45,685 bases of DNA from Desulfobacterales bacterium (GCA_011049715.1 DRHF01000441.1:1-45685), one strand, 5' to 3'. Positions 17,630 to 27,058 are shown, numbered from the stretch's first letter. The notes: a model not told the origin generated them from the letters alone. Numbers and translations: made by a program.

Positions 17630-17900
17630 TTCATGGTGACCGACATGATGACATGGAACGTCCGCAACAGGAGCTTCGAACCGACATAACGGGAGATCCG
17701 ATTATAAATAATAGTTCACAAGGGTCATATACCCAAAAGGATAAACTGGATGAACAAGATCAAATTATGCCAATCATGTTTATCCAGTCTGAGAAATATC
17801 TGAACTGATACGATTATAGGAACCAATTGAAGGGGTCGCGTAAGTGGAGGCACAAGAATCTGCTCCTGCCACATGAGTACCCTGTGAGGATGTCGACGTT

Positions 17901-18338
17901 ATGAGTGAAAAAGAAAAACCACAATCATTGTTGAATAATGAACAGAGAGAGAGGACAAAACCACCAATGGACTTTCGGTTTCTCTCAGCACTAGTCCGCA
18001 CAGCCTTCTCTGCCGAGCAATCACTGATGTCGTGGATGCGCACCTCTTTATCGCTGTTCACGTTCGGCTTTTCGATCACCCAGTTTTTTAATTTCCTGGA
18101 AGAACAGGGAGACACCAGTCTTTCTATCGGCCCACGTCGGTTGGGTCTTGTCCTGATTTCTGTAGGAATCCTGGCGCTTGGGCTTGCATTGGTTGAACAT
18201 GTGCAGAGACTTAGAAGGATGAAAAAGCAGGGGCTGCCAAAGATCTCACAATATTTCCTGCCGGTCTACTCAGCAATGTTGCTCTTCGCTATCGGGTGCG
18301 CTGCTTTGATTGGCACCTTTTTCAAATGGTCTCTGTAG
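17901..18338 (+). CDS. DUF202 (YidH-like) inner-membrane protein, copy 2
   Basis: 145 residues, clearly paralogous to 17195-17629: VRTAFSAEQSLMSWMRTSLSLFTFGFSITQFF and ISVGILALGLALVEHVQRLRRMKKQGLP line up with copy 1 throughout, so the pair arose by tandem duplication with substantial divergence. Both keep the MRTS and FGFSIT blocks. The 271-bp gap between copies has no recognisable gene. GTGAGGA ahead of the ATG can serve as ribosome site. Function unknown. Confidence 0.85.
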   Translation: MSEKEKPQSLLNNEQRERTKPPMDFRFLSALVRTAFSAEQSLMSWMRTSLSLFTFGFSITQFFNFLEEQGDTSLSIGPRRLGLVLISVGILALGLALVEHVQRLRRMKKQGLPKISQYFLPVYSAMLLFAIGCAALIGTFFKWSL

Positions 18339-18412
18339 CTTCCTGTATACGCAGACAAATCGCACAGACGGCTTGTCCGGTTGAATAAAACGCTTTTCTT
18401 GGAGGGACGAAA

Positions 18413-19584
18413 TTGAAGAAACCAACGATCTCAGGCATCATCGTTCCGACTCTGTTGCTTGCTGCTTTGGCGGTTATCCTCAACTCGCCGGTCGCATCCG
18501 CCACCAGCGAAGGCGCCATCGCCGGCAAAGTGACCAAAGAGGAGTCCATCTTTGACAGAATCTGGGGCCTAACCACTCTCTATCAGAACGACGAAAACTC
18601 TGGGCTACAGGAAATCTCGTTCATAGGCCGCTACCACGGCCAGTATTACTGGGTGGACGGTGATACCGGAAAAGACGATGGTTGGGAAAACCGCCGCCTC
18701 TGGTTCGGGTTGAAGAGCCGTTTTGCCAGACATTTTTCAATCAAGGCGCAAGTTGAACTGGACACGGATGCCGATCCGATCTACGCGGGTTTGACCGATG
18801 CCTACATCGCCTGGAATCGGACCGATGAATTTCGTTTCACTGTGGGAAAGATCTGGGTCAAGTTCACTCAGGAAGGCGCCACCAGCTCGATCGAGATTCT
18901 GACCTTCGAGCGTTCAATGCTTGTGAACCAGGTCTGGCCGGCACCGGAATTCATCACCGGGGTCATGGCGGACGGTAAAATAGGCGGCGGACACTTTCTC
19001 TATCGAGTGGGCGCCTTTGCCGGAGACAAGCAGAAGGAGCTCACCGAGTTCGACGCCGGCTTCGGATACTTAGGGAGCATTGGCTATGACTTCGGCAAGG
19101 ACATTGGCTTCAATGGCGGCGTGGTTCGCGCCGACTGGTTCCATAACGATGGGGACCCCGATAACGACGCATTCCGCGATTACGAGAATGTGGTGTCGCT
19201 GAATTTGGAACTAAAGCAAGGGGCCTTTGGCCTAACCGCGGATCTCATTTTCGCAAAGGGGCTGGACAATATCAGCGATGTTTGGGGTTTCGTTATCCTG
19301 CCGTCCTATGACATCACCAAAAACATCCAGGTGGCGGCCCGATACCATCATGCGAACGCGGACGGCGCCAACGGTCTGACTGCCGCTAAGCGCTACGAAC
19401 AATCTGCCGGCGGCGGTACGGGGGACAATTACAATGCCGGTTACCTGGGCCTGAACTACTATACTATATTTACGGTAACAAACTCAAGCTCATGACCGGT
19501 GCTGAGTATTCGAAACTCGATGGTGGCACGGAGGAGGGTTGGGACGGGTGGACCGTTTTTACCGGCGTACGAGTGTCCTGGTAA
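18413..19584 (+). pseudogene. OprO/OprP-like phosphate-selective-type porin, frameshifted
   Basis: TTG start with GGAGGG upstream, then a signal peptide ending near VASA. The body is an outer-membrane barrel of the OprO/OprP type (ENRRLWFGLKSRFARHFSIK, KIWVKFTQEGATSS, alternating strands). The frame breaks at 19458-19467, where ACTAT is present twice in tandem. With one copy the frame continues as YYIYGNKLKLMTGAEYSKL, then TVFTGVRVSW and TAA (19582-19584), ending in the aromatic residue typical of barrels. A 5-bp slip is therefore the only lesion, and the intact product would be about 388 residues. It may take up phosphate or other anions. Could be reversible slippage or an assembly error. 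Confidence 0.75.
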
Positions 19585-19761
19585 TAATTTACCTCTGAGT
19601 GATCGGAGTTCTTAATGGATCCCTCCGGGTAGAACCTAACCCAAAATTGCATTTTTTGAGCTCTTGGGGTATCCGTTCCTGATGAAAACCTCATTCTCAA
19701 TCTACTGGTTAATTTCTTGTACCCAAATCGTGGTGCACATAAAAAGGGGAGGTAGCCAGCC

Positions 19762-21078
19762 ATGATTATAACGACTATGAAAAGATCATTTCTTATCCTT
19801 CTATGCATTTTATTTTCCACTAATGTGCATGGGCGACCCAGATCGTCGGTTAAATTTTCAACCATGCGCGCGGAAAATCCAAGAGGTGTTCAGGAAACGC
19901 TGATCCTTCCTTATGCATTTTCATCCGAAAGCATGGGTGTGACACTCGGGGTGGGTGGTCTTGCCAAAGGGTATGGACAGGACCAGCTGCTTGTTGCCGG
20001 TACCGCCTTTGCCAGCTTCGATGAAGCAGTGGGTGGAATCCTCGGGATGTGGGATTACCGGCTACCTTGGGCTGAACGTTTTTTTTTCACCGCTTTCGGA
20101 TCCGTCGGCTACTATCCGAAGCAGAGGGCCTATGCATTTCCCTTTACTGAACCGGGAACCACACGATTCGGCAGCAATGATTCGGACGAAGATGACTTTG
20201 TGGAAAGCGGGGGGATGGATAATTGGTTTGAACTTTATTTGGAATATGTTTTGCCCATTGGTGCAGCACGCAAAAGCGGCATGCTCCAGTACCGTCTCAA
20301 AGACGGTATCCTGCAGTCCACTCCCGGCGGCGGAAAAGTTTGGAATCCGTTTAAAAGCGGCGTCACCAACTTGATGATCAGACAGTACAACCGGTATCAG
20401 AGTTATGAAACCAGTGAGGGTACCATTGACCAAACAATCCATCCGGTTGAATTTGCCATCTACTACAACAACACGGATTTCCCGACCAATCCCTCTTTAG
20501 GAAGTTCCCAGTATCTGTCAGTTACCCGTGATTTCGGTTGGCTGGAATCCGAATCTACCTAGACGTTTGTCGAGTTTGAAGCCAGCAAATATTTTTCCTT
20601 TGGCAAATCAGAGTGGGCCAGACAGCGGGTCATCGCGCTCAATTTCTGGACTGGCGATTCGCCGACCTGGAATGAACAGATCACAGAAAATGGAAATATC
20701 ATATTGATGAATCGGCCGCCGTATTACGATGGTGCAAACCTCGGTGGGTTTTTCCGCATGCGCGCTTATCCGATGCATCGATTCAATGACCGGTCTGTAA
20801 TCTATACCACAGCGGAATATCGATATACCCTCGACTGGAACCCGATTAAGGATATTTCCTGGCTGAGATTTTTACAGATGGACTGGTGGCAGCTGGTGGC
20901 CTTTGCCGAGGGAGGCCGTGTCGCCAGTGAGTATAACCTGTCCGAGTTGTTCAGCGACTGGAAGGCGGATGCAGGGCTTGGCATCCGGGCCATGATGGCC
21001 AGCGGTGTGGTCCGCCTGGATTTTGCCGCTTCCGAGGAAGGGGTGGGTGTCTGGGCCATGTTTAACCAGCCTTTTTAA
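19762..21078 (+). pseudogene. Beta-barrel outer-membrane protein with in-frame TAG
   Basis: The signal peptide (MKRSFLILLCILFSTNVHG region) is followed by a barrel resembling the D15/Omp85-type surface-antigen domain: FSSESMGVTLGVGGLAKG, YYNNTDFPTNPSLGSS and, near the end, LGGFFRMRAYPMHRFNDRS and YRYTLDW. The frame is uninterrupted except for TAG at 20560-20562 in EST-stop-TFVEFEASKYF, where Trp (TGG) is plausible. The full length would be 438 residues, ending VGVWAMFNQPF. No POTRA repeats are visible, so it is a short barrel-only relative. RBS GGGGAGG lies eight bases before the ATG. Might be a recent nonsense mutation. Confidence 0.7.
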
Positions 21079-21125
21079 CATTAAAACCAATCGTTTTTTG
21101 AACAATGTGGACCAGGAGCAATAAG

Positions 21126-21327
21126 ATGAAAATTACATTTCATCGCAAGTTAACCACTTTCGTATGGTGAGTTGTGATTACCGGCTTTGCCTCTTTTGTT
21201 GGCGGGATCTTCGATACCGTAATTAAGGAAATTAATAAAATCGGTTCTGTTTTTTTTGGGTCCGATTCTGGCAACTTTTCTGGCGAATGTTTTGTTTAAC
21301 GGGATAGATCTCTTAAAGAGAGACCAA
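21126..21327 (+). pseudogene. Sodium:solute symporter (SSS) fragment
   Basis: After AGGAG an ATG opens 14 codons ending in TGA (21168-21170). The same frame then reads GFASFVGGIFDTVIKEINKI, and a neighbouring frame adds GPILATFLANVLFNGIDL. The string 'D-T-V-I-x-x-I-N-K-I-G-S-x-F-x-GPIL' resembles a late helix pair of SLC5-type Na+/solute symporters. The frame switch falls in a run of eight Ts. Everything else of a roughly 500-residue carrier is missing. Moderate recognition only. Confidence 0.4.
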
Positions 21328-21349
21328 GCCAACAAGGAGCATGGGTGTT

Positions 21350-23533
21350 ATGGCATCAGAAAGGAAGAAGCAAAAAGCCGGACTCAGTCTATCTGCAAAA
21401 ATCCTTATTGGAATGGGCCTGGGTATTGTAGTGGGGGTTTTTTTCGGTGAATATTGCGCAATCCTTCAAATTATCGGCGACGCTTTCATCAAACTCCTGC
21501 AGATTACCATTTTGCCTTATATTATGGTTTCGATGATTGTAGGTATCGGCGGATTGACCATCGATCAGGCAAAATTGCTGGCGAAAAAAGCCGGTGTTTT
21601 ACTTTTTCTATTCTGGGGCATTTCCTTTGTCATCGTGTTGCTGCTACCCCTATCTTTTCCGGAATTGGAGTCTGCGGCGTTTTTTAGTTCATCAATCATA
21701 GAGCCTCCGAAGGAAGTTGATTTTGTCAGTCTATATATCCCTTCAAATCCTTTCCACTCGATGGCCAACAACATCGTACCGGCGGTGGTGCTGTTCAGTA
21801 TACTGACGGGAGTGGCCTTGATGCGCGTGATAAATAAAGACGCGTTGCTGCGCCCCCTTGCCATTGCATCCCAGGCTATGATCCAGATAACGAAACTGAT
21901 CGTCAATCTCACGCCGATTGGTGTATTTGCCATAACGGCCTCGGCAGCCGGTACGATGAGCATCGAAGAATTAGGCAGGCTACAGGTATATCTCGTGAGT
22001 TTTAACGTTGCCGCGGTTTTCCTGACATTTTGGATCCTGCCTATGCTGGTGACCCCCATTACACCGTTTAAATATAAGGATATTCTCGCACTTACCCGTG
22101 ATGCCATGGTAACGGCGTTTACCACCGGTAATCTTTTTATAGTCTTGACTGTTTTAACCGAAAGCTGCAAGCAGTTATTTGAAAAGTACAACTTAAAGGA
22201 AGAAAAAACAGATACCTATGTGGACGTCATTGTGCCGATTTCTTTTAACTTTCCGACTACCGGCAAGTTGCTGATGTTGCTTTTCATTCTTTTTGCCGCC
22301 TGGTTTTCTGGCAGCACGTTGTCCCTGACGCAATACCCCACGTTTGTGTTTGCCGGCTTGCTCAGTTTTTTCGGCGGCGTGGATGTAGCCATGCCGTTCA
22401 TGCTGGATCTGATGCGGCTTCCATCCGATTTGTATCAGCTTTATGTGGTGACAGGAGTTATAAACGGGCGCTTTGCAACACTGTTAGCCGCAATGAATCT
22501 GGTCGTTTTTACCCTTTTGGCAACAGCCTCTTTGACCGGAGTGCTGGTTGTCAACAAGAAAAAAATGATAAATTATTTGATTATCACTTTGTTGCTGACA
22601 GTAGGTATACTGGGTGCTACACGCGGATATTTCAGCGTCGCAGTAAAGAATGTCTATGACAAAGACCAGGTGATAGCCAGTATGCAATCCCATGTATTTC
22701 CCGTGCCCCGGAAAGTATATAGGTCCGTTGCTGAAAGCGTAATACCGATCGATCTTGGCAAACCGACCTTGCAACGGATTCAGGAATCCGGTGTATTAAG
22801 AGTTGGGTATAATCCTGAAAATATGCCATTTACGTATTACAGCGGAAGTGGGGAATTGGTTGGTTTGGATATCGACATGGCCCAGTTGCTGGCCAGGGAG
22901 TTAAAAGTTAAACTCGAGTTTATTCCGTTCGAGATTGAAACGATGGCCATTCAACTTGAAGCAGGCGGTTTTGATGTGATCATGTCAGGCATTGTTCTCA
23001 CAACGCAGCGATTAAAAAAAATGACCTTTTCAACTCCCTATATGAAGACCCACCTCGCCTTTGTTGTACCGGACCACCGACGCAAGGATTTTACAACCCG
23101 CAAAGCGATCCAGAGGATCTCTAAATTAAGAATTGGTATTCCTAACGAATCAGATTATTTCTTCGATAAAATTAAAAATTATCTGCCTCGGACCGAAGTA
23201 ATAGAGCTTGGTTCAGTGAAGGAATTTTTCGAAACAAACGAAAATCAACTTGATGCGCTCCTTTTGGATGCCGAAAGAGGCTCGGCGTGGACATTAATCT
23301 ATCCCGAATTTCAGGTGGTCGTACCCGTTCCTGATGTTGTCAAGATTCCACTAGCCTACCCTGTCGCTGGCGGTGACAGAGAATTTGCTGACTTTTTAAG
23401 CCAGTGGATTAGGCTAAAGAAAGATTTTGGTGAATTCCAAAGGCTGTATGACCATTGGATTTTGGGCCGGGATGCCGTGCCTCAAAAACCACGTTGGTCA
23501 ATCATCCGTAACGTGCTCAGATGGGTGGAATAA
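21350..23533 (+). CDS. DAACS-type symporter fused to a periplasmic solute-binding domain
   Basis: About 727 residues from ATG 21350, preferred because AAGGAG is ten bases away; ATG 21341 is too close to it. Residues 1-435 form a membrane domain with the dicarboxylate/glutamate:cation symporter layout (LLQITILPYIMVSMIVGIGG; MANNIVPAVVLFSILTGVAL). From about 475 to 715 there is a complete SBP_bac_3 domain: GVLRVGYNPENMPFTYYSG, LVGLDIDMAQLLARELKVKL and DVIMSGIVLTTQRLKKMTFS. The classic Ser-rich HP1 loop and NMDGT-type motif are replaced (TAFTTGNLFIVL; SFNFPTTGK), so transport chemistry may differ. The binding domain should face the periplasm after the last helix. It could hand ligand to its own carrier or make the protein a receptor. 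Confidence 0.85.
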   Translation: MASERKKQKAGLSLSAKILIGMGLGIVVGVFFGEYCAILQIIGDAFIKLLQITILPYIMVSMIVGIGGLTIDQAKLLAKKAGVLLFLFWGISFVIVLLLPLSFPELESAAFFSSSIIEPPKEVDFVSLYIPSNPFHSMANNIVPAVVLFSILTGVALMRVINKDALLRPLAIASQAMIQITKLIVNLTPIGVFAITASAAGTMSIEELGRLQVYLVSFNVAAVFLTFWILPMLVTPITPFKYKDILALTRDAMVTAFTTGNLFIVLTVLTESCKQLFEKYNLKEEKTDTYVDVIVPISFNFPTTGKLLMLLFILFAAWFSGSTLSLTQYPTFVFAGLLSFFGGVDVAMPFMLDLMRLPSDLYQLYVVTGVINGRFATLLAAMNLVVFTLLATASLTGVLVVNKKKMINYLIITLLLTVGILGATRGYFSVAVKNVYDKDQVIASMQSHVFPVPRKVYRSVAESVIPIDLGKPTLQRIQESGVLRVGYNPENMPFTYYSGSGELVGLDIDMAQLLARELKVKLEFIPFEIETMAIQLEAGGFDVIMSGIVLTTQRLKKMTFSTPYMKTHLAFVVPDHRRKDFTTRKAIQRISKLRIGIPNESDYFFDKIKNYLPRTEVIELGSVKEFFETNENQLDALLLDAERGSAWTLIYPEFQVVVPVPDVVKIPLAYPVAGGDREFADFLSQWIRLKKDFGEFQRLYDHWILGRDAVPQKPRWSIIRNVLRWVE

Positions 23534-23609
23534 TCTAAAGGAGTGATCTATTTTCTCTCTAGCTGTTTGCAAATAGGTTATGGACTCGGGTTCCCTTGGG
23601 GTTGGTTAA

Positions 23610-23753
23610 GGCGGGCGCTCGGATCGTCTGGCACGCAAGGTGTTGTTATGTTCATGTGGCATCGGCTTTTCCATTGGCGTATTATTGCCCGGCGGTGCCC
23701 AACTGGCAACATTGAGGGTGCATGCACTGAGAAATGGTTTGTAACGTTCTGAC
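23610..23753 (+). other. Coding-looking fragment in a 420-bp spacer
   Basis: Between the fusion symporter and the next barrel gene, one frame stays open for 47 codons and reads CGIGFSIGVLLPGGAQLATL, then RVHALRNGL and TAA. There is a hydrophobic stretch but no start codon with a ribosome site. It may be the 3' scrap of a lost membrane-protein gene. Identity unknown. Confidence 0.25.
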
Positions 23754-23956
23754 AGGAATAGTTATTATTAAAATCACGTAAAAAGGGGGGTCTGGCGGGG
23801 CTTGGAACTGTACCGAAAGCGTTTTGGGCGATTCCGGTTCGATTTCCCTCCTTGGACAAAGGAAAGTCCATCGAAAATCGGCAAACAGGCTCGCGGGACA
23901 GCCATTGGGAGCGGTCGCCGCATAATTCAGGTTTAATTAAGAAAGGAGAAAACCAC

Positions 23957-24706
23957 ATGAACAAACTAATAACAGCTATCGTCACCTTATGCGCTACAGT
24001 TTTGATTTGTTCACCAGCGTTTGCCCAGGAGACCGACAAGGCTTGGGACTTCAGCTTGACTCCCTTTTATTTCTGGGGCACTGCCATCGACGGTACCCAG
24101 ACAGTCAAGGGTCAGAAGACCGATCTGGATGTCAGTTTCACCGACATTTTCGACAATCTGGAAGGCATTTTAACCTTTCATTTTGAGGGCATTCACAAAC
24201 AGCAGATCGGTTTCTTTGTTGATTTTAGCTGGTTAAAATTAGGGGTGGATGGATCGATAGATCCGGGAGTGATGTTCGACGTCGATTATACAGGGATATA
24301 TGCCGAGCTCGGGGGGTTTTACCGGATTCGCAAGGGTTCGAATGATTTCGACTTTCTTGGGGGCATCCGCTACACGGATTTGGACGTAGATCTGGAACTG
24401 GGCTCCCTGCCGGAGTTGCAGGGCGGTCAGAATTGGGTGGATCCCATTTTAGGGGTGCGGTGGACAAGGCATCTAAACGACAAGTGGAACCTATCCTTGA
24501 GGGGTGATTTCGGCGGTTTTGGCGTGGGTAGCGATTTTACGTGGAATACCGTCGGGCTGGTTTTTTACCGGCCATGGAAGCATGTGAGTATAGTGGGTGG
24601 CTACCGTGCGATGTACCAGGATTATGAGGACGGGAGCGGTTCGGAATTATTCCAGTACGACGCCACCATGCATGGTCCGATGTTTGGTACGACAATCTAT
24701 TTCTGA
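23957..24706 (+). CDS. Outer-membrane beta-barrel protein
   Basis: 249 residues from ATG 23957 with AAAGGAG upstream. Signal peptide cleaved after AFA. The mature part is a continuous beta-barrel pattern with alternating aromatic residues (WDFSLTPFYFWGTAIDG, FHFEGIHKQQIGFFVDFSWLKL, YAELGGFYRIRKG, FDFLGGIRYTDLDVDLELG) and a terminal aromatic (TTIYF), like small eight-strand outer-membrane proteins. No catalytic residues are apparent. It could be a channel, adhesin or structural porin. It sits among other envelope genes but has its own ribosome site and a long upstream spacer. Confidence 0.75.
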   Translation: MNKLITAIVTLCATVLICSPAFAQETDKAWDFSLTPFYFWGTAIDGTQTVKGQKTDLDVSFTDIFDNLEGILTFHFEGIHKQQIGFFVDFSWLKLGVDGSIDPGVMFDVDYTGIYAELGGFYRIRKGSNDFDFLGGIRYTDLDVDLELGSLPELQGGQNWVDPILGVRWTRHLNDKWNLSLRGDFGGFGVGSDFTWNTVGLVFYRPWKHVSIVGGYRAMYQDYEDGSGSELFQYDATMHGPMFGTTIYF

Positions 24707-24803
24707 TCATTTACGCCTTTAGCTAAACAGGACTCAGATTTATGGGGTGAGCGTTGGTTACGGGTTTTGATGTCCTTTTGGGAAAAATAGGGAGGCAGGT
24801 ACA

Positions 24804-25424
24804 ATGAATAGCACACTAAAATTATTGGGAAGTTTATTCGTCATATTTTTATTCTTTTTGGCTGCTTGCGCCTCGACAAAACTGACCGGGGTTTACAAAG
24901 ACCGCAATTACGCCGGTGGGTATTTGAAAAGCGTCATGATTGTAGGGGTGTCTGATAACCCTAAAAAAAGAAGATTGTTCGAGGACACCTTCGCGGAGCA
25001 ATTTAAAAAGACCGGAATAGAGGCGTTCTCCGGTGTAGTTGTAATACCAGAGGGAAAGAAATTAAATAAGGAAACACTTAAAGGAGCAGCCGAAAACCTG
25101 GGAGCTGAAACGGTATTGGTTACCCATTTGGTCGGCATTGAGGAAAAGGAGATCTATGTTCCGCCAAGCTACGATTATATGTCTAGCCGCCATGATCGTC
25201 TTGGCACTTACTATTATTCAGTACACCAATATACACAAACGCCCGGGTATTACATAGACCACAAATATGTGCGCCTGGAAAGTAATTTATATGAAACAAA
25301 AACGGAAAAACTGATCTGGTCTGCCTCATCCGAAACCTTAGATCCAAAATCGGTGAACGCGCTGATCGAATCGTTGTGCAAAAAAGTGATGAAAAGCCTG
25401 AAAACCAATAATCTGATCAAATAG
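24804..25424 (+). CDS. DUF4136-like exported lipoprotein
   Basis: 206 residues with a lipobox (FLAACAS) after a strongly hydrophobic signal. The mature domain begins LTGVYKDRNYAGGYLKSVMIVGVSD and contains ETVLVTHLVGIEEKEIYVPP, then a Tyr-rich loop (YYYSVHQYTQTPGYYID) and LYETKTEKLIWSASSET. This layout matches lipoproteins annotated as DUF4136, an ABC-transporter-auxiliary-like fold of unknown role. GGGAGG is the ribosome site. Its 3' end abuts an IS200 remnant on the opposite strand. Confidence 0.7.
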   Translation: MNSTLKLLGSLFVIFLFFLAACASTKLTGVYKDRNYAGGYLKSVMIVGVSDNPKKRRLFEDTFAEQFKKTGIEAFSGVVVIPEGKKLNKETLKGAAENLGAETVLVTHLVGIEEKEIYVPPSYDYMSSRHDRLGTYYYSVHQYTQTPGYYIDHKYVRLESNLYETKTEKLIWSASSETLDPKSVNALIESLCKKVMKSLKTNNLIK

Positions 25425-25429
25425 CAGGA

Positions 25430-25511
25430 AAAGAATCGCCCGTTGATTCTTAGGAACCCAAACAATATGAGAGTTACACTCCCAAACTTTATGTGCTAAA
25501 CTTTTTTTCAT
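25430..25511 (-). pseudogene. IS200/IS605-type TnpA N-terminal remnant, copy 2
   Basis: On the minus strand, AAAGGAG and an ATG (25509-25511) open MKKSLAHKVWECNSHIVWVP, the first strand region of Y1 transposases (HxVWxCxxHIVWxPK). Similarity ends after about 27 codons and the frame then runs antisense into the lipoprotein 3' end. The HUH motif and catalytic Tyr are missing. The upstream hairpin at 25611-25627 matches the relic at 6336-6514. The two relics differ in sequence, so they are separate elements. Confidence 0.65.
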
Positions 25512-25610
25512 AAACACACTCCTTTCGTACCAAGCCACAGAAACGGCACTGTCGCTATCGTACGGAAGGGGTGTTTCTGTCAAATACTACAGCATAGCTT
25601 TTTCCATTCT

Positions 25611-25627
25611 CCCCGGCGTAGCCGGGG
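25611..25627. repeat. IS200-type end hairpin, copy 2
   Basis: Perfect 7-bp stem CCCCGGC / GCCGGGG with a GTA loop, followed by GGCTTAGCGATGG. It shares the stem composition and TTAnCGATG tail with the hairpin at 6496-6514, and lies about 100 bp upstream of a minus-strand TnpA start in both cases. Confidence 0.6.
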
Positions 25628-25841
25628 GCTTAGCGATGGAGTTAGGGTAGAAAACGAAAAAGTGAAAAAAGGTCTATATTTTTATTTTATCTAACTTTAT
25701 CTCAATTTTCCTCAGGTAAGTAAGGTTAAATTACCTTTAGAGAATATCACCTTTGAATCGGCTAAGTTGAAAGGTAAAGGGCCTATTCAAATGAAGTTTG
25801 CTTAGTTGTTAAAAGGCGAACAAGAACAAAGGGGGTATAAA

Positions 25842-26075
25842 ATGGCGGCCACTATTTATCGACAATGTTTCAAATGTGAAAAACACGCTCCCGAAAATGA
25901 TATTTTAAAATGTGAAAAGTGTCAGCAAGAATTTTGTACAGATTGCATAGATTTGAAAAATCCAGAATCTAATGCTGCATATTGTGATAGCTGTTTTGGG
26001 ATTGGGATGAGAGAACAAGTTGAAGAAGATCAACAAGACGAGACAGACGAGGAATTTTTTGAAAACGAATTTTAA
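25842..26075 (+). CDS. Small zinc-finger-like protein with acidic tail
   Basis: 77 residues from ATG 25842 (AAAGGGGG upstream). Cysteines are arranged as zinc ligands: CFKCEKH, CEKCQQEFCTDC and CDSC, in the cross-brace spacing of B-box/RING-like or zinc-ribbon modules. The last 22 residues are almost entirely acidic (VEEDQQDETDEEFFENEF). A zinc module plus acidic tail could bind protein or nucleic acid. It sits in an AT-rich block downstream of an IS200 relic. No family recognised, but composition makes a chance ORF unlikely. Confidence 0.6.
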   Translation: MAATIYRQCFKCEKHAPENDILKCEKCQQEFCTDCIDLKNPESNAAYCDSCFGIGMREQVEEDQQDETDEEFFENEF

Positions 26076-26329
26076 TTTGCTTAATAATAATGAAGGAAGA
26101 TTATTGTGTCATGGCTTTCTGATCATATAAGCTTATTTATTAAACAATTGGAACAATCACAATATAATTTTCCGATATACAAAGCTTTTTCGTCAAGAGA
26201 TGAAGCCTGCTTATGTGGTTTCAAGCGGTTTTGCATTCACAGGTTTAGCGCCCATAGCCAGCCCATTACATATTTTGGCCGTTTTTTGACAGATACTGTC
26301 ATGCCACTACTGGGGAGCCATAATCAACT

Positions 26330-27058
26330 ATGGCAAGGAAGGACAGATTGTTGAAGCCGGGTGTAAGTCATAAGTGGATATTTGGTGGACTGGTACCCCT
26401 GCTTGTGCTTGTGTCCTCCTGGGTCCTGGCAGGGGAGACAACAACGGATAGTGCCCTCTGGACAGGCGGCTTATTTCTTTTTGAGAACGAAAAATGGCTT
26501 GATTACTCGGTGGAGTATCAAGTTCGGCTCGACGATCACATGAGCTCCTTCAGCAGCCATTTCCTGGAGTTGATGGGATATCGGAAAACAACTGAAAACT
26601 TGTTACTCAATGGCGGGTATCGGTTCACCATGCGTCCGGATCACGTTGACCACCGTCTCTATCTGGGTGGTTTCTGGGAACTAACGCGAAATACAAGGGA
26701 TTCTGGGGGTGATCCGAATCGATTCAGAGCGACCTTGCAGTTTGGTTACCAGCATGATTTCAATGCCAAGTTCGATAATCAGCTGATGGGATCCAATTCG
26801 ATTCGATGGATCCTCGTGGCTTCAAAGCCTGTCACAGAGAAGATGAAGCCGTTTCTCGTGGGAGGGGTACTTACAACCTGGAACGATGCATACAGTTTCG
26901 GTATTGACAAAATACGGCTGGGAGGAGGTGTTGCCTTTCAAATTTCTCAGCAGAGCCGTTTACGATTTCAATACATCCTGGAAAAAGCCCGATTCATGAC
27001 TCCAGAGAAACGCACAAACATTATCTGGTTGCGCTATGAAATGAATTTGGGCAAGTAA
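26330..27058 (+). CDS. DUF2490-like outer-membrane protein
   Basis: 242 residues with an internal hydrophobic signal (WIFGGLVPLLVLVSSWVLA) preceded by about 15 basic residues, so the real start may be slightly downstream. The mature part is barrel-like: LWTGGLFLFENEKWLDYSVEYQVRLDD, LNGGYRFTMRPDH, FRATLQFGYQHDF, and the last strand IIWLRYEMNLGK. This fits DUF2490, a family of small outer-membrane barrels with no known activity. No clear ribosome site is seen near 26330. Confidence 0.7.
   Translation: MARKDRLLKPGVSHKWIFGGLVPLLVLVSSWVLAGETTTDSALWTGGLFLFENEKWLDYSVEYQVRLDDHMSSFSSHFLELMGYRKTTENLLLNGGYRFTMRPDHVDHRLYLGGFWELTRNTRDSGGDPNRFRATLQFGYQHDFNAKFDNQLMGSNSIRWILVASKPVTEKMKPFLVGGVLTTWNDAYSFGIDKIRLGGGVAFQISQQSRLRFQYILEKARFMTPEKRTNIIWLRYEMNLGK

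Noticed and set aside
23630-23646. TGGCACG followed by GTGTTG, resembling a sigma-54 promoter
   Set aside because: The -12 element would be GT instead of GC and no gene with a good start follows within a short distance.
26106-26354. 82-residue frame before the DUF2490-like gene
   Set aside because: It overlaps the start of the barrel gene, has no ribosome site and no protein-like pattern.
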